Below, piece by piece: positions 38,901 through 50,900 of a stretch of DNA of 64,000 nt. Positions within the stretch are counted from its first letter, which is position 1, and the number at the start of each line of letters is the position of its first letter. The DNA lies in NCBI RefSeq assembly GCF_024763615.1, contig NC_077224.1, positions 70,318,712 through 70,382,711 on the forward strand. The letters run 5' to 3'. Position numbers and translations under genes: made by a program. Below the pieces are notes generated by a model, which did no database searches, was not told the origin of the DNA, and worked only from the letters and a program-made list of their open reading frames with translations. This DNA is from Phlebotomus papatasi. Taxonomy: Eukaryota; Arthropoda; Insecta; Diptera; Psychodidae.

Positions 38901-41900
38901 GGATCAGGATATTTGTTACAATGCTATCATGTTAAATGTCCATTTGTAAACCGCCCAGAAGTCCCTTCCCGCAGTAAGGGATGCTTTTTTCGTGCTCCCA
39001 AAGTTTCCTTAAATATTCAATTATTTGCATCGGGCGAGACTCGAACTTATAACTGTGAAAGTCGGGGATATATCCGCTTAAGACCCGTCTGAGTACAGTG
39101 AAGCGCACTGGACGCAATTCGAGTACATTTAATGCCAGATAAATTCCTGCTGACCTAAATGACCCTTAAAGGGGATTTTAATCCAAGGTACTTGTATCAT
39201 AGAGCAATTACTGTGTTATCACACTTGCCACATTAAAATTTTAATATGATTCACATTAATTGTCGCTGATGAGAGTTCAAATGTATAATTTGTGTGTTTG
39301 AATCATTTTATATTCAAAATTTGATCTATTTATTGATAAAAAGGTAGACTTGGCCAGCAAAATTTAATATAAATTGATTTATAGCATCAATTCGAAAAAT
39401 TAATGCAATTTTCTCTTTAATTTTTTAATGTGAAAAATATTTGTGCGTTAGCTACATTTAAACTTATTTTTGCAGGCCAAGTCCACTTCTTTATCAATAA
39501 ATAGAAAAACCCCAAATATTAAGTGACTCAAAGACACAAATAACATATTTGGACGCTTACAAGCGACAATTAATGTGAATCACATTAAAATTGTGCAAGT
39601 GTGATAACGCCGTAAGAATTGTAAATCTTTGTGGAAGTACCTCTTCATATCATAGATCGTTCGTATCCTAAATTTTTTATTTTCTAATAAATTTAACACA
39701 CTTTTGTGAGGAATCGTTTGCAGAGATCCTATAAACAAAACAGCGATGATAAAAACCAGTGATAAGCCCGGATAAGCTTATGGTAGCTGAGATTCTTTAC
39801 AGGTGACCTCGGACTGCGTGCAACTCGGGGTGCTTACAACTCTAAATGCGTGAAAATTCGATTGTAAATTGAATTTTATGGGTAAAGAATCGCGTCGATT
39901 AAACTGTTCTCGGCCATCGAAATGGATTAAATTCGCTCGACGCGATTCTTTACTCCCAAAATTCAATTCATAATCGAATTTTCACGCATTCCGGGTTGCA
40001 AGCACCCCGAGTTATATTTCGAGGTCACCTGTGAAGAATCTCAGCTACCATAAGCTTCTCTGGACTTATCACTGGTAATGCTCTATTTCAGAGGTGTGCA
40101 AAAACCGTTGAAACCGAATTAACGTCAAAATAAGTTTGTTATAGCAGCGTTTTGACCATATTGACGTACATGTTTCACTTGACGTTTATTCGGTTTCAAC
40201 GCTTCTTGCACGCCTCTGCTCTATTTTAAATAGTCCGAGTGCAGAAGGCCAACGAAAGAAAAAAAAGTTCATTGAAATCGGTTAATAAACATAAGAGGAG
40301 TCCGATCTGTCGGTAGACAGTGGGTTAGTGTGGAAACGGATGGGATCCGTCGTTAGAAAGATTTCGATCTCATATACAATATATATACTAAAATTTCATC
40401 GAAACCGCATCGTAAACACCGAAAATGCAGTCAGGTCAAGACATTTTTGATTATAGCAGGGATCACGGACCATCGAGGGAGGAGTGCGACCCACAGTTGG
40501 AAAGCTCTCGAACTCAATGACAACATACTAAAATTTAAAGAAAAAGCATCGTCTAGTTTTCGAAATATTCGAGATCGATTAAACGAGAATCGATTTTTCG
40601 ATTAATCGAACCTTCGATTAAATCGGATGAAATTGGAGTGTCACAAAGGTTGTAGTACCCCACAACAGTTTTCCAAAATACCAACCTTTTTCGAATTCCG
40701 ATAATTAGAACCGGAGATATGGCCATTTAAAAATTCAATTTTTGACCCCTAATAGCTAGGGTCACGGGGGTCGGAGGACATTGAGTTTGGTATTGATCGA
40801 AATGTTTTAGGTCCAGCTATAACATACTAATATTTGAGATCTATCGATGCCATAGGAGCTTAGTAATTGAGAAAACAAAATTACTAAGCAACACCTACTT
40901 CTAGCCGATCATCGACATTTAACCTTTGCCGAAAACCGTTTGTCAATAGCTCTTCCCATTCTCTCTCCAGAAGCGCTTATACGACGGACGAACGGACGGA
41001 CGGTTGTCCTGGTGTAATCCTGACCAAAACCCTGAACGAGTCTCAGAGAAAGATTGCAAAACTTGAGTGAGTTATTATAAAAATCGTCACTGATTTAAAG
41101 ATCCAAAAAAAAAAACGGCTTCTTTTTGCTCCAGCCACTGATGAAGGCTTGGAAACCGAGCCAAAAGTTCTGGAGATAGTTGATGTGTTTCCCTGAGTGA
41201 TTATCTCTTCCCGACGACTTCCGGTTTTCCCTATTGTTGATTGCACTTAACGTCGGCTTATTCCCACAATTTAGGGAAAAAAGTTCCTAAACCTGCCTCG
41301 GTACCGACGGTCAACCGTTTTGCCACCGTATCTGATTTTGACGACTCAGACGACGCGACGATGAGCGGATGACCGAGATCGACATAAAGACAATGACCAT
41401 CATCCTCATTCATGACAACGCCATGCAGCTCAAGAAACAGTTCCTCAAGAGCGGCATCAGGGACTTCCAACTCAAGGTGAACAAGTAGGACAGAATACAC
41501 AAAAAGTATTGTCAAGTGTAAGACCATCAAGACGCATCGACCGTTACTCGACCGTCTCCGGAAAATAGGAACTTGACCATTCCACTCATTCATGGAGGAA
41601 AATAAAAAGTCATTCACGGTTTTCCTTTCAAGAATATACGGATACAATGAGTAGGAGATCAAGAATCTTGTCATTGCCCAAGAAGAAAAAGTCCAGAAAG
41701 TAGTGAGGTTCACAACCAACCACATCCAAGACGATGGCTTTATCGTTCATTCTAAAAATGAGGAAACTACTATTTCTCAAGATCGATGGATTCCAAGTCT
41801 AATGGTCTCAATTCCGTAACCTATCGCAGTGCTTTAACTGCTAGCAATTTGGTCATGTCTCGTGAAGATATGGACACAAATCCAGATGTACTTAGCGCCT

Positions 41901-44900
41901 CGCAGATCACCGACGTGATGACTGCTCGAGGACGACCCGCGAGAGAACTGCAAAATACGTTCAAGGGAGATCACGCCATCAACTACAAAAGATGCCCTTA
42001 ATAATAAGGAGTGCAAGGTCAGTCGTCAGAAGATAAACCAGACTGCCAAGTGTTATATATGACATATAACTGAAATTTATGAAATATTGCTCCCTAAACT
42101 TTTATAGCAAACCAATGTATAAAAAGGCGCAAAGAGTGCAGTTAGTCCTCTTTCGCCTCCCAGTGAACCAATATGCGACATCATCGTCAAACTAAATCAA
42201 ACCTTTTGTGATAACCCAAATTGAGTATTTTTAATGTCGCATATCACTGGCGACGAACTAAAACGTAGTGAATCTGATCACGAATCAAACAGTAGTGAAT
42301 CTGTTCAAGAACAATTCAATCGTGAAAGTAGTGAAGTGGATGTGAGTGTGCAGATTAAGCCAAAAATGTCTACACTCATTGGCTCAATTGAGGCTTACAT
42401 GCCCGGTGAAAATTTTACACACTACCGGAATCGCATGAATCATCTGATATCTGGAAGCGGAATCGAGGATAGTCGCAAATTATCCATTGCTATCACCTTG
42501 ATGGGGCCCACCTGCTACTCAAAATTGGTCTCATTATTGTCTCCAGAGAAGCCCGAAGACAAAAGTTACGATGAGGTGATGACAATTCTCGAGAAGCACT
42601 TCAAAGAGACAAACAACGTGATTTCGGATAGATGCACATTCAACATGCGTTTTCGTCACGACGGTGAGAGCATAGAAGATTACATCGTAGAACTCAAAAG
42701 TCTCTCACAGGATTGCCATTTCGGATCATTCTTAGAGGAAGCTCTAAGAGACAGATTGGTCAGTGGAATAAATGACCAACAGATTCAGTCCAAGCTAATT
42801 CTTCAGACTGAACTGACTTGGGAGAGAGCGAAAGACATCTGTATTGCGGAATTTCGTGCAAGACGGAATATTCAGTCTATGGGAGGATCTGCAATACCTA
42901 CACACGCGGTTGAGCATGCTGATGGGTCACGGAAAAAATCATCGACCACGAGGCAGCCACATGGAAAATCACGCCACATGGACGGAAAGAAGCAACGAGA
43001 CAAATCCAAAGGCTTAACGGACCAGAGTGGACAACAATGTAACCGGTGCGGATTAAGTCATAAAAAAGGAGAATGCAAAGCAGCCAATTCTACTTGTCGT
43101 GTGTGCGGGAAGAGAGGACATTGGGCATCTGTATGCTGGAGCAGTGCAGGAACGAGTGAGATTAACAATCTTTTTTCTCTATATTCGACGTCATCAACTA
43201 ACACTTATACTAACCCCATGCTTCTTTCTATTAGAGTAAACGACAAAGAGGTAACTTTCGAAGTGGACACTGGGGCGGTGGTATCGGTGATTGGTGATGA
43301 TGTTTTCGGAGAAATTTTTCCTGATGCGCAACTGGAGCCCACTGATTTGAATCTTATGCTTGCCAATGGAGATCCGGTTGATCTTAAAGGAAGATTCTTG
43401 GTGAGTGTTCGATCTAAACATCTCTTTTTGTACGTGATCGCTGCTAAGAGAAGATCTTTACCATTGCTCGGTAGGGAATGGCTGTACAGATTGTTCCCCA
43501 AATGGCAAGAGGGTATAATCAGTACTTTTGATCCGAATGGTGTGGCCAAAATTGATGAGAATTTCATTGAAGAAATTAAATCAACTTTTTCCCGCGTAAC
43601 TGATAATGAGGATAAAAATCCAATCGCGAATTTTACAGCGAAAATTCATCTCAAAGAAGATGCTAAACCAATTTTTTTCAAATCACGCGTGATACCTTTT
43701 CATATTCGCGATAAAGTGAGTGATGAATTGGAAAAATTGAGGGAGGGGGGTGTAATTGAATCCGTGCAACACAGTCAATGGGCAAGTCCGATTGTGGTGG
43801 TTCCAAAAGGGGATGCAATCAGGATATGTGTGGATTTCAAAGTCACCATCAACAAATTCCTGGAGAAGGAACATTACCCTTTACCTCAAATAGATGATCT
43901 TCTGGCCAAGTTAGGGACAGGGAAAATTTTCTGTTCAATCGACTTAAAAGGGGCATACCAACAGATTATGGTTGAAGAAAATTCAAGGGAATTTCTCACC
44001 ATTAACACCCTAAAGGGTCTCTTCAGATTCAAGCGTCTACCTTTTGGAGTTGCTTCCGCTCCGAGTATTTTTCAAAGTTTCATGGACCAATTGTTAGGAA
44101 ATGTCCAAGGAGTTGTTTGCTACCTGGATGATATCCTGGTTTATGGGCAAACTCGGGAGGGGGTAAAAGCCATCTTATGGGACGTCTTGGGAAAGCTTGA
44201 AGAGCATAATGTTAAAATTAATTTGAATAAATGCAAGTTTTTCGAAACTTCTATCAAATTTTTGGGACATGTGATCTCGAAATCGGGAATCCAACCCAAT
44301 CCAGAAAAATTGAGGGCACTTGAAAATGCACCTCAACCCAAAACACTGAAACAATTGCAAGCGCTATTGGGTCTTGTCAATTATTATGGCAAATTCATAC
44401 CAGATTTGGCTAACAAGCTCAAGCCACTATACAATCTCTTAAAGACCGAAAATCGCGAGGGTCAGAAACTCAAATGGACCGAAGAACATTCTCAATGTTT
44501 CTTACGGTGTAAGAAGTTGCTTTGTGATGAGCAAATTTTGACTCATTTCAATCCCTCGTTACCTATAGTGGTAGCGGCTGATGCATCACCTGACGGGCTG
44601 GGTGCGGTTTTATCGCACATCTGTGAAGATGGTGAGGAACGTCCTGTTTATTATGCATCTCGTACTCTCTCACCCGCGGAAAAAAATTATTCCCAGCTTG
44701 ACAAGGAGGCGGCAGCGATAATTTTTGCTATTCAAAAATTCTATAAATTTCTTTATGGGCACAAATTTGTGATATACACAGATCACCGTCCTTTAATCTC
44801 GATTTTTGATGTTAAAAAATCAACCTCCATCCTTTTATCTCCACGTATGCTGCGTTGGCAGGAGATAATCTCATCCCTTGATTGCGAGTTGAAATACAGA

Positions 44901-47900
44901 AAGGGTAAGTCGCAGGGTAATTGCGATGGTCTCTCAAGATTACCGCTTGAAGAAGACAATGAACAAGAAGAAATTCGTGTGGGAATATTCCACACGCGAG
45001 AAAGTCCCCTAAATTACGAAATAATTAAGGCAATTAAAAGAAATTAATTAATTAAAAGAAATAATCCTAAATGGATGGCCAGAAAATCCTAAGAATCTCT
45101 CGGACGTGCAAAAATTTTACTGGAAATTCAGGTTATCCCTATCTGTTGAAGATGACTGCGTTTACTATGGGTATAGGATTTTGATCCCCCGGAAGTTGCG
45201 TAGAAAGATGCTTTATATCCTACATGAAACTCATATAGGAATCACTCGCATGAAAATGGTAGCAAGACAATTGCTTTGGTGGAGAGGGTTGGAGGGAGAC
45301 ATTGAAAAATTTGTGGGTCAATGTGAGGAATGTGCAATAACTGGGAGGGCTAAATCATCAAATTTGGTTCCCTGGAAAAAGGCTCAAGTTCCATTTCAAA
45401 GGATCCACCTGGATTTTTTTCACTTCGGAGGAAAATCAGTCTTGATTATTATCGATAGCTACAGCAAATGGATAGATTTATATCTCATGAACAATACGTC
45501 AGCTGAGAGTGTCGAGGATATGTTAAGTGATTGTTTTTCTCGAATGGGAATTCCTCGCGAAATCGTCTCCGATAACGGCCCACCGTTCGCTTCAGAACAC
45601 TGCAATAACTTCTGTCATGGTACGGACATTCTTGTGCGAAAAAGCCCACCGTATCACCCTCAGAGCAATGGTTTGTGTGAACGTGCCGTACAAACTATGA
45701 AAAATTCTTTAAGAAAAGAGATGGTTAGAACGGGCAGTGCTCCTCCGCATAAGTTGTCGCAAATTCTGAGAGATATCATGTCGCGATATAATCAGACACC
45801 AACTACCGCTACACAGATTTCCCCGGCGGAATTAGTTTTTAATTTTTCTCCACGAAATAAGACTAACATTATTAATCCACTTTTTCAGAATTCGAGTAAA
45901 GTAAAGGGTAGTATTAGACAGGAGAAAAAAGTAACTTTTGAAAACATTAAACAAAAATTTAAAGTTAACGATAACATTTTATACAGAATTACAAGTAAAG
46001 ATTTTGCAAAGTGGGTTCCTGGAAAAATATTCAAAATTTTAAGTAAAGTAAGATATATGATTGCAGTTGAAAATAGAATCATCCAGGCCCACGAAGATCA
46101 GATTAAAATTCACAAGGGAAAAATTCCCCAGAAATATTCTTTCATTTTTGAAGAGGGGGAGGAAATAATTGAAGTAGATGATTCCTCATCCTCAAATTCG
46201 AAGTTTAGTACAGCAGAGTCAGAAGAGAGCGACTCAGATTCACCTTTCCAAGGTTTCGCTCGAAAATCAGATAGGATCCGCCGTCCACCTAGAAGATTGA
46301 TGTATCATTGAATTATTGTTTGATTTTCGAAGCATGGGAGACCAACCATTGTTAGTTTGTAAAAAAATGAAGGAAAAGGCTTTTGAAAAAGGGAATGGTG
46401 TTATATATGACATATAACTGAAATTTATGAAATATTGCTCCCTAAACTTTTATAGCAAACCAATGTATAAAAAGGCGCAAAGAGTGCAGTTAGTCCTCTT
46501 TCGCCTCCCAGTGAACCAATATGCGACATCATCGTCAAACTAAAGGGACAGATAATCCTAACCGGCTTATGTAGGTGAGATTCTTAACGTGAGCTAACTC
46601 GGAGTGCATGCAAATTCGATTTGGAGCTGAAGTTGGGAGACGCCATTCAGTTATCTTGAATCAAATTCGTGAAATTATACAAATTTTGTATTTAAACCAA
46701 AATATCAAGGATTTGGATGAACTGACAGAAAAGTGATATATGGGTGAAATGTAGACCAGAATGTTCTCTATAATTTTCCCATAGAACATGATCTCATCGA
46801 TTACTCAGAAGCCAAGATAATCGAGGTTTTTTGTTTCTTAACTCGTTTTTTCATCCAGAGTGCCCCAAGTAGTCATTTGTTGAACTTCAACTATATCAAA
46901 GAATTGTTGTATTTTGTGGGACTTTCCATTTAAAACCCTATTTTAAGTGTCTTTGTGGAGTAGAGGCAGTCAAATTGGCATCTGAGTGATTTCAAAGCGT
47001 TATTATTGGAAAAATCAATTTTTTCACACTTAAACGGCAAAATCGGAGTGATAGCGTAGTCTGAGTGGAAAATGATGTATGGACGAAATGTAGAGACAAA
47101 TGTGCTCTACAATTATGTCGAAGTAATCATCAAAATCGGTTTAGCGACAGTCGAGATAATTGAGGTTATGTGGTATTGAAATTGGTTTTTCGACTGTGGC
47201 GCCCCTGGTGTTGGTCTCACGAAGTTCAAATATTCTAGAAAGTTGTAGCATTTGGTGAGATCTTTCGTTTAAGCCCTCATTCATCAAAATCGGTCACATA
47301 GAACCGGAGATATGATTTTTTGAATTTCGTGAACTTTGACCCCTCATATCTCCGGTTCTATTGAAACCACAGCGCGCATACGCACCATTTGGAAACGTCC
47401 TAGACTGGACTACAACATACTAAAATTTCATTAACTTGCACAATGCCGTTTTTGAGAAAAGTGACTTTGAATTTCGATGAATTTTGACGCTATCACAGCG
47501 CCACCTATGGTGACTTTTTGAACTTCCATCTGAAAGTGCTCATCGAGACGAAACCAAAAAGGTAAAATTTAGGTCGCTATGTTAATTAGAACCGGAGATA
47601 GAGGCCGGTCAATGTTCGAACTTTGACCCCTTATAGCTCGGGTCAGGGGTTTTAGATCGACTTAAGGTTTTTTTTGTTTGATAGGTATAATCAACGGCTA
47701 CAACATACTAAATTTTCAGCCCGATGCACAATGGAATTTTTGAGTTATTTAACTTTTAAGATTTAAAAATTTTCTTTTTAAAAAAAGCGCCCCTAGCGGT
47801 GGTTTTATGAACTTGCGATGTTAGAAGGGGAAGTGGCATTTCACGAGAGCTTTCCAAAAAGCCCTCACTTTTTAAATTCTGACAATTAGAACCGGAGTTA

Positions 47901-50900
47901 TGGCCATTTTAAGAATTTTTTTTTGGACCCTTATAGCTCGGGTCAGGGGGGTCGGGGGACCTTAAGTTTGGTATTGATGGAAAGCTCTAAGGCCCAGCTA
48001 TAACATACTAAAATTTGAGCCCGCTCGATGCCATAGGGGCGGAGCTATTGAGAAAACAAAAAAAGGGGGGTCTTCAAAATGGCGGAAGGAGGGGTGGGGG
48101 GTGGGGGGTCTATGCACCAAGTTGCAATTTTCACCCGATATATAACCTTTGCCGAAAACCGCAAGTCGATATCTTTTTTAGTTTAGGAGCTATTAAGCTC
48201 CAAAGAGCGGCCGGCCGGGAACGTAACTTAGCCACATATATATTCGGAATCAGGAAGTGGCGAAACACATTTTGGCCAAATTTGAGGTCGATCGGACGAC
48301 ATGAAATTTTGTTAGGATTATAGTAGGTGAGATTGTTAAGAATCTCACCTAATAAAACCTTTTGTGATAACCCAAATTGAGTATTTTTAATGTCGCATAT
48401 CACCAAGAACCGCCATATTGGATAACAGCAAAAGTTCATTCCAGTCCCAGTCCCTGCTATATATTCTTGGTTCAGAAATGGACAAGTTTCAACAGGACCT
48501 GTTCCAACCGTATTCAACAAACACGTCTAACACCAAACACCCCTTCAGAGATGAGGGATACTCCGAAGTGCAATATGTTTCAAGTTTCAATTCAAGTCGA
48601 CAATTGAAAGGGGTCAGATGATCGTACACTTTCAGATCTTCGGATTTGAGAAGATCAGTAAAATGCTACAAAAGAATTGTAAATGTTTTCCAGAATCCAG
48701 ATGTACATGTGATCTTTCCTCCGTTCGCAATTCAATTAAAGGTGTATGATAAATCACGCATAAATTTTTGTATGTTAGTGCTAGGCTGAAAAGCTTACCC
48801 CGGAACTCTGGTTATTTTACATGACTCTCTCTCTGATCTAGATATTTTACTGAATTCTTCTTTATTTATTCTAAGTGATTCACAGCAAGAATCTCACCTA
48901 CAATAAAGTGATCTAATCTTATTACTGATTTATGCATCATTCCAGCAAAGATACGCGGAAGATGCAGAAACACAAATATAGAAAATCATTCCACAATTCT
49001 TGAGGTAATCCAAGCAGATCCCATGAAAATTTCGGGAATTTGTGGCCAACCGAAGAAATTCCCATTAGTAATGCCAATTCCTCTCTCTCTGGACTAATCT
49101 GAGTATCTTAAGGAAAAACTATTATATTTCTATCACAGCTGAAATCCCAAATGGAAGTTGCCCAATGAATCAGCCAATCTTTCTTCCACCAGAAATAGAT
49201 AGGATGGGGCAAAAGGAGTAAAAGCAGCTGGATGAATTAGTATTTTGTTTTGGAAACTCCAAGAGAGAGAGAGCAATCCAAATGGTTTTAATCTTCCGCC
49301 CGCCATGGAGACAATGTGCAAAGTGGAAAAAATAGCAAATGAAAAAGAAAGAAACCAACACCATTAAGTTTAGTCATTTGTGTGGAATTTTCTTCATTTT
49401 AGACCCAAAAATAGCCCCATATTTTCCCGGTATTGCCAGCGTCTATTTGGGAAAAGGTGCAATGTGCTTATGAGGAACGTTGTGAGAAGGCGTGAGGCAA
49501 AAGATTTCTTTTTTATTTTCTTCATTTCTAAATGAGGGGGAAGATGCCTTTGCGCCCCTTCTTGTTCGGGAAATAGCCCATTCGAATGGGCCCTTACTCT
49601 TAGATATATACAAATTAAATGACACAAGAAAACTCAAAGATGAGCCCACATAAACTTATTACAAACGAGATTCTTAATTTGGGAAGTGTATTTGTTAACT
49701 GGTCCTAACCTAGGGTATTTTCAAGAATTAATATTGGCAAAATTAAGATTCTGTTTATGAAATACTTATGTTCTCAATTTCACTATGTTTTTCAAACAAA
49801 ATAATGTTTGGCGTTCGACCTATGAAACCATTATTGCTAACTTAAACGACGATCGAACCTACCAATTCTCATCCTTTATTCCTCTCACATTAGCCGCCTA
49901 ATAATGCTATTGTCAGATCTCCCGAGGGGTGGTTTAACGTAATAATATTCAATATAATGATTAAATTACATTAGCCGTACTCACTATGGCGCTGTTATCT
50001 TGTAATATCGTTATCTCGTTATCTCGTTATGTTCTCGTAATGTATTTTATAAATGAAAAATTATAACAAGATAACAGATTACGGAGATTACGAGATAACA
50101 ACGCCATAGTGAGTACGGCTATTATTTCCATTAATTTCCATTAGATCTTCTCTCAGCTAAAGTCCTAAGTCTGTCAAGGACCTAAACCTAACTAGAACTA
50201 GAGGTTTAGCCCAGTTTCCGAAGGTCTCAAAATCCTAAATAGCGAGCAATTTTAATGCTTTTTGAGAGCCTAATAGGTCATTTATCTTTAATAACCCAAT
50301 TCTAAGTAACATTTTTACAAAAAATTGTAATTGATAATAAATTAGGGAGCAATTAAGCCATATAGCTAAGCCTTAGATCTGAAGCTAGTAGACTTGATTA
50401 GGTTGACATAGCAAATTTGAACCCCTGAATCTGTCAAATACATTTCGACGATGTTTTTAAGATCCATTCGTGGTCATTCAGTTGCAAGAAACACTTCAGC
50501 AAAGTTCAAGCCAGATCAAAGAACATGGAAAATCATAATGACCACAATAGGTGAGATAATTAGGGAAATACCAGGAAAAAGATGAGCAAAATGATTGAGC
50601 TCCACATTGAGACGCGTCGGAATCGTCGTCATCTCTTAGGAGAGTGTGTCGTACATCCGTTTTATTGGCTCCCCATCTTACGCATGCAGCTGTCACGGAT
50701 TGTCTCTAAAAATATTCGCCCACAATTCATATATTGCCGTTTCACTCTCAACTTCATCCACCCAATATTTTTCATCTCACTCGGAAAATCCGTCTTCCAT
50801 CGCCCCACTGATGCCGCATCATCAACAAGAAGCCCAAGGAAGAGGAAAATTGAGAAGAAAACCCATGAGTGAAAAAAAGTAAATCTCCACTTTGAAATGT

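Larger units (their letters stand above)
42051..48402 (+). mobile_element. Ty3/gypsy-type LTR retrotransposon (mag-like), with nested insertion
   Basis: Without the 1,808-bp insertion the element is 4,544 bp. It has 196-bp LTRs (TGTT...ATCA) that differ at one position, CCAAG target duplications, gag-protease-RT-RNase H in one frame and an integrase frame. Domain order (RT before integrase) puts it in Ty3/gypsy. The protein style and short LTRs suggest the mag lineage; this is inference. It lies antisense in the 16.6-kb intron of Grip. The near-identical LTRs imply a recent insertion, but the break between the two ORFs may have silenced it. Confidence 0.9.

Noticed and set aside
41258..41725. 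155-codon minus-strand open frame
   Set aside because: The plus strand carries recognisable, though broken, LINE ORF1 segments; the minus frame is a shadow with no domain.
48015..48323. 102-codon frame inside the nested 1.8-kb element as a transposase remnant
   Set aside because: It is low-complexity Gly/Arg from a G-rich run and shares no transposase, Rep or helicase motif.
50582..50882. Overlapping plus-strand frames of 78-96 codons
   Set aside because: Two frames overlap with unrelated products, neither recognisable; nearby minus frames are just as long.
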